DNA of 64,000 nt. Origin: Parahalioglobus pacificus (GTDB taxonomy: Bacteria; Pseudomonadota; Gammaproteobacteria; Pseudomonadales; Halieaceae). Positions 1-7,865 of the stretch are shown here, one piece after another. Under the pieces are notes generated by a model. That model made no database searches, had not been told where the DNA came from, and saw only the letters and a list, made by a program, of their open reading frames with translations. Each line of letters begins with the position of its first letter. The first letter of the stretch is position 1. A program made the position numbers and the translations under genes. The stretch covers positions 62,001 through 126,000 of the forward strand of contig NZ_BMYM01000001.1 in NCBI RefSeq assembly GCF_014652275.1, given 5' to 3'.

Positions 1-1
1 T

Positions 2-3000
2 TACGATCCTGACAGCGGTACCATCACGTTCGCGCCGGGTGTTACTGAGGCTCAAGTTTCTTTTTCTACTACCGATGATGAAGCGGTTGAGTCAACAGAA
101 GCCTTTGTTGTCAACCTGAGCAACGCATCGGGTGCTGTGATCGGCGATGCACAGGGTGTGGTCACGATCTTAGACAACGATGTACCGCCTCCCCCCCCGC
201 CCCCGCCCGGAGCCCCCGTAGCCGAAGACACTACTGTTGTGGTGAACGAAGCGGCTCTCGATTTGGTCGCCGATGGCGCTGACCTCGCACCCGGTACTGT
301 CGAAGGCAGTAACCCTGAAAGCACAGCAGAGACGTTTACAGGTCAGTTGTCTGCGACAGACCCTGACGGTGATGCACTGACTTATGGTGCCGGCCTGCAG
401 GAGGGCGACTATGGCACTTTACAGATCAATGCCGACGGCAGCTTTGTCTATACCCTGACCGTGCCGTTTACAAATACCCCTGCAAATGACGGAGTGCAGA
501 CAATTGAAGGCGTAGAAAGCTTCCAGTTCACGGTATCCGATGGAGCACTCACGGATACCGGCACTATCCGTATCGACGTGATTGATGACGTGCCTACCGC
601 GCGGCTGTTTGAGGGTAACTTCGACGACGAGCGCATCGAGGTTGGTAGTCTCCAATTGATCGTGGATGAAACGCCTGGGCTTGATACTGATAATGATGGG
701 CTAATTGAAGACACTGACGCGCCCCAGGTTTCTAGCGCCGACTTCAGTATCCTATTCGCCAACGATACCGACTCATCAACAGTATCCACCGCTGACGATG
801 TTGATTTTGGTGCAGACGGTCCGGGCAGCGTCCAGTATGCGCTGAGCGTCAGTGCAGGTGGCGGCAATGATGGAGAGAGTGCCGCAGGCATTCCATCGGG
901 CCTTTACGCGGTAGCAGAAGGCGGCGGTAAAGGCGAGCAAATTGGTCTGTTCAATGACGGCGGCAACGTTGTGGGCCGCGCGGGTGGAGACCAGTATTTC
1001 ACCATATCGGTTGACGCTGATACGGGGGTTATCGAACTTGCCCAGACGGGGTTGTCTATCTGGCATCCCATTGGCGCCAATGCAAACGATGACGAAGTCG
1101 TCTCACTCACCGGTGTTGGTGTTACTAATGACAGAGAGATCACGGTTGAATTTTCGATTGACCTGACACAGACGGTCACTGATAAGGACGGTGACACCAG
1201 CGAAGAATCCTATAACCTAATGGAGCTGCAATCCTCGGAGCAGTTCGGGGACGTTAATGCCTTTAGCTTCAGTGACGACGGTCCGCTCGCGGTGGCGGAT
1301 GAGGCCTCGGTTGGGCAGATTGGCGGGACGATTGTTATTGATGATGCACAGAGCGGCGTTTTAGCGAACGATGAGGGCGGTGCGGATAAAATTGCAAACA
1401 TCGTCGGTGTTCGTGCTGCTGGCCAGGACACTACATCTGATGCGAGCGGGGGCGTAGGCGATGCGATTTCTGGTAACTTTGGCACGTTAACACTCGATCC
1501 AGACGGTCGTTACACCTATCAGTCAAACACCAATCGTGAATCCGCTGATGTTGAAGATACATTTGTGTACACCATCCAAGATGGAGACGGTGATCTTTCT
1601 ACCACGACGTTGACCATTGACCTCTCAGGTGACCCTCTTACTGCAGAGACCGGTGAAGTTACTGTCAATGATGCGGGGCTTACTGGCGGCACTGATCCAT
1701 CAGCTCCTGTGACTGCAAGCGGCACGGTGAGCGTTAGCGGCGGTACTAGTGGCTACACGTATGAGATTCTTTCTCCAGCCGGTGCTGTCAGCAATGGACT
1801 TGGCATTGTGAGTGTCGATGACGCCAACGGTAGCTTTGAACTCAATACAAGCAATGGTGATTTCACTTACACCTTGACGAGTGCATTCTCACACGATGCA
1901 GATCCTGTGAACGCGCTCGGGGACTTCACTATTGGCGTTACTGACGCCCTTGGTAATACTGTGGAAACCACAGTGACCGTCAACGTTACAGACGATGCAC
2001 CACAGCTTGCAGCAGATGAAGATAGCGTTGCCTCTGGCTCCGCCGGTCCCGCCGCAGGTAATGTTCTTACCGGTGGCAACGACGGGCGGGATGATAATCT
2101 TACGGACGGTGTGGCGGACAACCTTGGAGCCGACGGTGGCGTTGTTGTGGGTGTTGTCGCAGGCGCTGACGCAGCTACAGATACAGAAAATGTAGACTCA
2201 GTATCGCCTGACGGCGTGCTTAACCCTGTAGTAGGTGAATTCGGTTCTCTGACGATTCAGGCGGATGGCACGTACACATATACCCGTGACTTAAGTATCA
2301 ATGCACCGAACAACGAAACGGACACCTTTGTCTACACCGTCAAGGATGGTGATGGTGACTTGGAATCCACTACCCTTACCATCACGATTGCTAATAACTC
2401 TGTCGACCTCGATCTGCCAGTGGCAGTGGGTACCAATCAGACCTCGGTTGACGAGGCAGGTCTTGCAGCGACGACGTCGGCACGTGCAAATGAGTCCGAA
2501 GGTACAGCGGCGAACGAAAACGGCGAGCTGTCTGAGGGCAATACCTTCATCTATACCGCACCCGATCTGCCGGTCGAGATCACCATCGGTGGCGTTAAGG
2601 TGATAGACCTGGATGGCGTCGGTGGTAGCAAGATATCTGCAACCCCGTCAGTTACCACCGCATTAGGTGTGCTGACAGTGACTGGTTTTACAGCGGGCAC
2701 TGTTAACTACAGCTATGAGCTGCTGGACAATGCTGACCACAGTGGCGGTGCTGTTTCTGATAGTTTCGAGGTTGTGGTTACGGATGTTGATGGTGATTCA
2801 GACACCGGATTCCTGGATGTGGGCATCATCAATGACGCTCCACTGGCGGGAGATGTCCTTACGTCGGTTGATGAAGACGAAAGCGTAGACATAGCAGCTG
2901 ATGTGACGGCTGGCGCGGATGACGCTGAGGTTACCGCGATTAATGGTGAAACGCTGGTCTTCGCGGGTGATATCAGCGAAGCCATTGAGACGGGCGACGG

Positions 3001-4552
3001 CGACTCTACGCCCGATGGAAGCGTTGTTTACAATCGCTCTACTGGATTGTTTACCTACACACCCGTCCCGCAATTCCCAGAGGCGGGTGATGCGCAGGAC
3101 TCCTTCACCTATACGGTGACGGATGGTGATGGCGACACTGACACAGGTGACGTCATAATCGATGTAACAGCGGTCCCTGACGCACCGACCGGAGACCTTA
3201 ACGTCACAGCTAATTCGGTTCGAAACACCAATACGCAACCTTTGGAGCTTCCTCAGAATAACTTCCCTGGAATAGGTGCTTCTCAAGGCGATAACGTTAT
3301 CAACGGCTCACCAGGCGTCACTTACAATGAAGAATTCACTCTAAGAATTGAAGACCTTCCAGAGACCTTCGCAAATCAGGTTGTTATTCTAAACCTCACA
3401 GCGCAGGTCGAAGGGACTTGGAACTATGACGCAGAGGGCGCCTACTTTGACGATCGCTGGTCAATTCAGGTCAACGGCGAAGATGTGGCGCGCTTCTTTT
3501 ATAACGCGACACTCAACGAAAGCGATGCGACTCAGCAGATTGTTATTCCGGCAAACGCTCCAGTAGAGGAGTTCATTTTTGGCACTGCAGCAAACCCGCA
3601 GAATGACTCAATTCCCGAGATCACGCAGACTATTCAGCTGGCGGTCCAGCTGGACGAAAACTCGTCCGCTGAGGTTAGATTTGGTGCGGCAACAACACAA
3701 ACTAGCGAGGCCGTTCAATTAAGTGTTGACGGATTAGCACCGTTACCGGATACACTTGAGTACACACTCGATCTCAATGCTGCCCTCCAAGGCGATACTT
3801 TCGATGGCAGTGAGAGTCTTGAGATTAGGATACAGGGCGTTCCTTCAGATGCTATTTTGTCAAGCGCCGATAGCCGGCTAACGGTATTTAAAGACTCTGA
3901 TGAAAATGATGGAACCTCTATCTGGACGCTGCAGTCTTCAGAAGCACCCCTTGAAGGCGGAGAGTTAATTCTCGAAATCAATCAGGAGGCGCAGGGCAAC
4001 GGCGACTTTGCCGACCCAGAATTTACTCTTGAGCTCTTCACTGTCGCAAGAGAAGAAAGCAACAATGATACAGCCGAGGCAGGCCCTTACATTGTTAGAG
4101 TCTCGGGTCAGGACGTAGATCCAGTAGGGCTACAGCCTTCGTCCGCACCTATGACCAAGTTCACGGCCGCAGCAGAGGACTCTTTACTCGGTACCGACGG
4201 TGACGATGTCTTTGCCTTCAGTCTCAGCGACGGGGGTGACGCTCCGGCGAATGTCACCATTTCCGACTTTGGCGAGAGCGGCACGGACTCACTGGATCTC
4301 CGAGACCTACTTGTGGGCGAGGAAGCGACGGATGATCTCAGCGCGTACCTGAACATCAGTCTCAGTGAAGATGGTGCTGATACCGTGATCGAAGTGAGCA
4401 CCAGCGGTGCTTTCCAAGGCGGTGACAGTGACTCTGCACTGGTCGATCAAACCATCACCCTTGAGGGTGTTGATCTCGTCAGCGGTGCCGATGATGTTAA
4501 TACAATCATTCAAACGATGATTGATAGCGGTACACTGACTATCGATTCCTGA
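2..4552 (+). CDS. Giant type I-secreted repeat adhesin (LapA/RTX-like), C-terminal part
   Basis: The reading frame is open from base 2, so the N-terminus, with any LapG-cleavable retention module, lies outside the window. Visible in order: the end of a Calx-beta domain (to about base 180), a run of eight prolines near 185-210, a cadherin/VCBS-like unit, a long DUF5801/T1SS-143-like repeat (about 590-1290), then further VCBS-like units ending in FVYTxxDGDGD-type motifs up to about 3190. A non-repetitive stretch follows (3190-4165), then a C-terminal LLGTDGDDVF start and acidic type I secretion signal ending TLTIDS. The protein is very rich in Asp, Gly and Thr with almost no Cys, as expected for a calcium-stiffened extracellular adhesin. 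Its neighbours are lapG-, lapD- and tolC-like genes, which supports a Lap-type biofilm adhesin held at the outer membrane. The ABC transporter and membrane-fusion protein are not in view. Class is secure; ligand unknown. Confidence 0.93.
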   Translation, partial: YDPDSGTITFAPGVTEAQVSFSTTDDEAVESTEAFVVNLSNASGAVIGDAQGVVTILDNDVPPPPPPPPGAPVAEDTTVVVNEAALDLVADGADLAPGTVEGSNPESTAETFTGQLSATDPDGDALTYGAGLQEGDYGTLQINADGSFVYTLTVPFTNTPANDGVQTIEGVESFQFTVSDGALTDTGTIRIDVIDDVPTARLFEGNFDDERIEVGSLQLIVDETPGLDTDNDGLIEDTDAPQVSSADFSILFANDTDSSTVSTADDVDFGADGPGSVQYALSVSAGGGNDGESAAGIPSGLYAVAEGGGKGEQIGLFNDGGNVVGRAGGDQYFTISVDADTGVIELAQTGLSIWHPIGANANDDEVVSLTGVGVTNDREITVEFSIDLTQTVTDKDGDTSEESYNLMELQSSEQFGDVNAFSFSDDGPLAVADEASVGQIGGTIVIDDAQSGVLANDEGGADKIANIVGVRAAGQDTTSDASGGVGDAISGNFGTLTLDPDGRYTYQSNTNRESADVEDTFVYTIQDGDGDLSTTTLTIDLSGDPLTAETGEVTVNDAGLTGGTDPSAPVTASGTVSVSGGTSGYTYEILSPAGAVSNGLGIVSVDDANGSFELNTSNGDFTYTLTSAFSHDADPVNALGDFTIGVTDALGNTVETTVTVNVTDDAPQLAADEDSVASGSAGPAAGNVLTGGNDGRDDNLTDGVADNLGADGGVVVGVVAGADAATDTENVDSVSPDGVLNPVVGEFGSLTIQADGTYTYTRDLSINAPNNETDTFVYTVKDGDGDLESTTLTITIANNSVDLDLPVAVGTNQTSVDEAGLAATTSARANESEGTAANENGELSEGNTFIYTAPDLPVEITIGGVKVIDLDGVGGSKISATPSVTTALGVLTVTGFTAGTVNYSYELLDNADHSGGAVSDSFEVVVTDVDGDSDTGFLDVGIINDAPLAGDVLTSVDEDESVDIAADVTAGADDAEVTAINGETLVFAGDISEAIETGDGDSTPDGSVVYNRSTGLFTYTPVPQFPEAGDAQDSFTYTVTDGDGDTDTGDVIIDVTAVPDAPTGDLNVTANSVRNTNTQPLELPQNNFPGIGASQGDNVINGSPGVTYNEEFTLRIEDLPETFANQVVILNLTAQVEGTWNYDAEGAYFDDRWSIQVNGEDVARFFYNATLNESDATQQIVIPANAPVEEFIFGTAANPQNDSIPEITQTIQLAVQLDENSSAEVRFGAATTQTSEAVQLSVDGLAPLPDTLEYTLDLNAALQGDTFDGSESLEIRIQGVPSDAILSSADSRLTVFKDSDENDGTSIWTLQSSEAPLEGGELILEINQEAQGNGDFADPEFTLELFTVAREESNNDTAEAGPYIVRVSGQDVDPVGLQPSSAPMTKFTAAAEDSLLGTDGDDVFAFSLSDGGDAPANVTISDFGESGTDSLDLRDLLVGEEATDDLSAYLNISLSEDGADTVIEVSTSGAFQGGDSDSALVDQTITLEGVDLVSGADDVNTIIQTMIDSGTLTIDS

Positions 4553-4570
4553 CTTAAGTTGGCTATGATG

Positions 4571-4605
4571 AATCCCCGGTGTCGTGAGGCAGCGGGGATT
4601 TTTTT
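4571..4605 (+). terminator. Rho-independent terminator after the adhesin
   Basis: An 8-bp stem AATCCCCG / CGGGGATT with a 14-nt loop is followed directly by a run of T. It starts 18 bases after the adhesin stop and precedes the ribosome-binding site of the next gene, so the small downstream gene probably has its own promoter or depends on read-through. Confidence 0.85.
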
Positions 4606-4622
4606 AGCGACAGGGAGGCGAT

Positions 4623-4940
4623 ATGCCCTTTGTAAAACGTAATGATGTTGGTGAAATTGAGGCGATAGCAACACACGCCAGCACAGATTTCTCAGAGCAA
4701 CTTCAAAGCGATGATCCTGAAGTGATTGCCTTTACGAGTGCGGTGACGCAAGATTCGCAGTCGCTAAGCGACACCGATCTGGATTTCGTGCGGGTTTTGG
4801 AAGATGTCGTTGAGCTGCTGATTGCTAAGGGCGTCATACTCTTCACCGATCTGCCGGAGTCCGCACAAGCGAAAATGCTGCACCGTCAAAAGCTGCGGGC
4901 TGAGGCGAGTAGACGCCTCAATCTTATAGGCGACGATTAA
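4623..4940 (+). CDS. Small conserved protein (family often misnamed tryptophan synthase beta-like)
   Basis: A 105-residue soluble protein with a good ribosome-binding site (GGGAGG) before its ATG. The N-terminus MPFVKRNDVGEI and the central segment LDLVRVLEDLVDLLI-like helix (here DLDFVRVLEDVVELLIAKG followed by LFTDLPESAQ) match a small gammaproteobacterial family. Databases label that family 'tryptophan synthase subunit beta like', but nothing here resembles the PLP enzyme. No signal peptide, membrane segment or catalytic motif is visible. It sits between the adhesin terminator and the convergent lapD-like gene, overlapping the latter's stop by 4 bases. The position suggests, but does not prove, a link with the adhesin system. 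Function unknown. Confidence 0.8.
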   Translation: MPFVKRNDVGEIEAIATHASTDFSEQLQSDDPEVIAFTSAVTQDSQSLSDTDLDFVRVLEDVVELLIAKGVILFTDLPESAQAKMLHRQKLRAEASRRLNLIGDD

Positions 4941-6883
4941 CCATCAAGGTCGGATGCATCGGGCGCGACTTTCCCCACGCTGACGGCTGGACCTGCGACA
5001 CCATCGACGCCTAGCTGACGCATAAAGGCTAGCTCCCTCTCTGTTCGAACGCCCTCCGCAAATACTTTGAGGCCTATCGAGTGACCTACCGTGCACAGGG
5101 TCGTCAGCAGTGTTTGGTTCGCAGTATTTTGATCGACGTCTCTTAAGAAACTCGCATCAATTTTTAAATAATCGAGTCCCAAATCGCTAATGCGGCCCAG
5201 TTCGGCCAGGTGATGTCCAACATGCTCAATACCCACTTTTGACCGATGTGAGCGCGCACATTCGACTACCGAACGGAATTTATCCATGTGCCTGAATGCC
5301 ATGGACTCGGGCACCTCCAGCCATAACTTGTCAGCCAGCGTCGAGTTGATGCTCAGTGTCTTGTCGAGCCAACCGACAAAATCTGGCTCGAATACAGCAG
5401 CTACAGACAAGTTAACGCCCACAGGTTGGTCATGCTCTTTCACATGTTGCAAGGCAAGACTGACAACTTCTTTGTCCAGCAAGTAAGACATTTCTAAGCG
5501 ATTAATCCATGGTAAAAAGCGTCCGGCTGACAATATCTCGCCCTCATGCTGAAGGCGCACTGGGGTCTCCATATGAATGAGGTTCCCGTCTAGGTCGGTA
5601 ACCGGGTAGGTGGTCAAAGTGAATCGATGCTCGTCAAAGGAGCGATCCAGTATTTCACGCCATTCATCGAGCTGCTCTTTCAGCGAGCGCAGCTGAACAT
5701 CGCCCTTCTGCACATCGATGATCTGTGATTCTCCACCTTCAGCCGAGGCAAGCAGCGATCGATCTAATCGAGTCATAATCTCGCCAATCGTTTCGCCATG
5801 CTCGTAGATGGTGCTTGCACCAGGTAGTGATCCTGCATCGTGCATATCCTGATTCTCAAGAACTTGGGCGATCGCGTTTTGGATTTCGCGTGCCGCAGCG
5901 GTGTCAGGCGCGCGAGGCGCCAGTAATGCAAAGTCAGAACCGTTCAGCCGGCACGCGACCCACCGGCTATGACCGCTTGCAATGGTATTCAGCGCCTTAC
6001 CGATTTCATGCAGTACCTTGTCAATCGCGCGGCGACCGTAAGTTTGGTTTAAGTTTGCAAGACCGGAGAACCGGATAAGGCTGAGGCTGCCGGTAGAATT
6101 GACATCATCGCTTTCTAATGAGGCCTCTAGTGCCTTCATGAATGGCTCCCGGTTCATTAACTGGGTGACCTTGTCTACGTGTGCATCTCTTTGCCACTTC
6201 TCTAGGCGCCGTGCCTCTTGCTCGAGCATGGCCTTGATACGACCTGATAGGCGGTTCATTGCAGAGACGACCTGCTTAAACTCTTTGGTGTAAGGCTCAG
6301 GAATCGTGATGAAGCGCCGGTTGCCTATTGCCTCAGCTTGATCAACCACGTCATCCAAGGGGCGTAGGATGCGAGACAGCACATAACTCCCCAAAGCGCC
6401 GGCAGCCAACATTGCAACGAAAAACACGAGCGCCATCTTGATGGTGCCTTCCCATAGCTGGCGATACGCAAATTTGGAGTGACTGCGCAGTGTGATCACG
6501 CCCACCTGCTGCCAACCCTGGGCGACGGATGCAATGCCGGGTTCTACTTGAATAGGGAAAAGCGAAACAAACCAGTTGGGTGCATCGGTGATTGGTTGCG
6601 TGTCCTCTCGAAAAATCGGCACGGTACCGTCGGGTGCCTCTAGTTGGATTAACTCGTAGAATCCCGTGTCGAACTGAGCAGCCAGCGTCAATTCGAGCAA
6701 GATAAGGTCTGCACCTTGCTGCGTGAGTGATAGCGCCAAAGCATTGGCATTATCAGCGTTTTTCATGCTGAGCTGCTGCTCAAGATACGCTTTTGCTGAC
6801 AAGCTACTTACAATGAAGCTGCCACCAAAGACCAGCGTCAGCAATATTACGATGGCGAGCCAGAGCTGTTTGAAGAGCGACAT
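4937..6883 (-). CDS. lapD: LapD-like c-di-GMP receptor (degenerate GGDEF-EAL)
   Basis: A 648-residue inner-membrane protein: TM1 (about 6-28), periplasmic LapD/MoxY-type domain (30-145), TM2 (about 148-171), HAMP, GGDEF-like domain and EAL-like domain. The GGDEF signature is replaced by NGSDF (314-318) and the EAL signature by METPVRL (438-444). It should therefore bind c-di-GMP rather than make or degrade it, as LapD of Pseudomonas fluorescens does. A Gly-Trp at 123-124 in the periplasmic domain sits where LapD has the tryptophan that docks LapG. When c-di-GMP is high, LapD-type receptors sequester the protease LapG and so keep the adhesin on the cell surface. It lies 20 bases downstream of lapG on the same strand, which forms a lapG-lapD operon. 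Confidence 0.92.
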   Translation of the reverse strand: MSLFKQLWLAIVILLTLVFGGSFIVSSLSAKAYLEQQLSMKNADNANALALSLTQQGADLILLELTLAAQFDTGFYELIQLEAPDGTVPIFREDTQPITDAPNWFVSLFPIQVEPGIASVAQGWQQVGVITLRSHSKFAYRQLWEGTIKMALVFFVAMLAAGALGSYVLSRILRPLDDVVDQAEAIGNRRFITIPEPYTKEFKQVVSAMNRLSGRIKAMLEQEARRLEKWQRDAHVDKVTQLMNREPFMKALEASLESDDVNSTGSLSLIRFSGLANLNQTYGRRAIDKVLHEIGKALNTIASGHSRWVACRLNGSDFALLAPRAPDTAAAREIQNAIAQVLENQDMHDAGSLPGASTIYEHGETIGEIMTRLDRSLLASAEGGESQIIDVQKGDVQLRSLKEQLDEWREILDRSFDEHRFTLTTYPVTDLDGNLIHMETPVRLQHEGEILSAGRFLPWINRLEMSYLLDKEVVSLALQHVKEHDQPVGVNLSVAAVFEPDFVGWLDKTLSINSTLADKLWLEVPESMAFRHMDKFRSVVECARSHRSKVGIEHVGHHLAELGRISDLGLDYLKIDASFLRDVDQNTANQTLLTTLCTVGHSIGLKVFAEGVRTERELAFMRQLGVDGVAGPAVSVGKVAPDASDLDG

Positions 6884-6903
6884 GCTATTTCTCCGTGAAG
6901 CGT

Positions 6904-7629
6904 TTATCCGAGTCCTTCGGCAGACGCGCGTGCAAGTAGGTCACGCCAACGCGATAATTTGGCCCCGGGATCTTTGGTCGCCGGTGTAGCGGCGCCCCCT
7001 ACCCAGAGACCGTTACTGTTAAATCCGAACACCGGGGTAAGATCTGGTCTCAAAGACGCGGGTTGTATGCGCATCACCAGGTTGTCGAGAATTTGCGGAT
7101 CAGCGTTGGGTGTTGGGTAGTACGCGAGGACCATGTGTGCAGCATGAACTTTACTGTAGGCGCCACCGATCTTCGCCTTGACGTAAGTAATGCGAAGCTT
7201 GCTCATATCCACACCGGCCAACAGCAGGGTCGTGTACTTGGCGATGCTGAAATCCTCGCAGTCGCCTTTTCGGAATGCCATCACTTCAAGCGGTGTGGCC
7301 CAGTAGTCCTTTTCTCCCCACGCCTGCGGATCCTCCATGAATCGGATACGTGTATTAAAAAAATCGTTGATGAGTACGATTTTTTCCGAGTCGCTTAGGT
7401 CCTTTGCCTGTGTGATGGTGTTGCGCCACTCGGCAACGGTATTGGCTGCGTCTTGACCATATCGCTGCGCTGCCACCGATTGCATCTTGTCAAGATCGGT
7501 GACGGCAAGTGCACACACCGTAGCCAACGCTACAGCAAGAAGCGGCATGCATAGCGCGCGCCCGATCGTTTGGCGTGATCGGAAAAGGTCTGCGAGGCTG
7601 TTTCCGGTCATTCCTTTGTACACGGACAT
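6904..7629 (-). CDS. lapG: LapG-like periplasmic cysteine protease
   Basis: A 241-residue bacterial transglutaminase-like cysteine proteinase (DUF920 family). An N-terminal hydrophobic segment (about 24-44) directs it to the periplasm. The catalytic triad is visible as Cys124 in KGDCEDF, His165 in HAAHMVLAYY and Asp182 in LDNLV, in the same order as Cys135/His172/Asp189 of P. fluorescens LapG. LapG enzymes are calcium-dependent and cut LapA-type adhesins at a di-alanine site near the N-terminus, releasing them from the cell. The target site would be upstream of this window. It is the promoter-proximal gene of an operon with lapD, divergent from the tolC-ompA gene. Confidence 0.93.
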   Translation of the reverse strand: MSVYKGMTGNSLADLFRSRQTIGRALCMPLLAVALATVCALAVTDLDKMQSVAAQRYGQDAANTVAEWRNTITQAKDLSDSEKIVLINDFFNTRIRFMEDPQAWGEKDYWATPLEVMAFRKGDCEDFSIAKYTTLLLAGVDMSKLRITYVKAKIGGAYSKVHAAHMVLAYYPTPNADPQILDNLVMRIQPASLRPDLTPVFGFNSNGLWVGGAATPATKDPGAKLSRWRDLLARASAEGLG

Positions 7630-7865
7630 TATCGACAGTCAATAAAGAGTGAATTGCTGAGGGAGTTTAGTCTACAAGTCCAATGTGCGCAGATTTTTAT
7701 TTGCCCAAAGGAGAGTGTAATTATTTTACACACACGGTGCGTCAAAATTATCGCGGGCGACTAGTTTGGTCTATACTCAGCCAGCCTAGAGGCGGAATGC
7801 TCTCGGCTGTTGTAATCACACGCCGCAGGAGTGGCGTGTTCAGTATCAAGAAAGGGAATTTCACA

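Noticed and set aside
185-210. Poly-C/poly-Pro tract as a phase-variation repeat
   Set aside because: The run of C is interrupted by G and is only a proline-rich linker between domains; no evidence of slipped-strand repeats.
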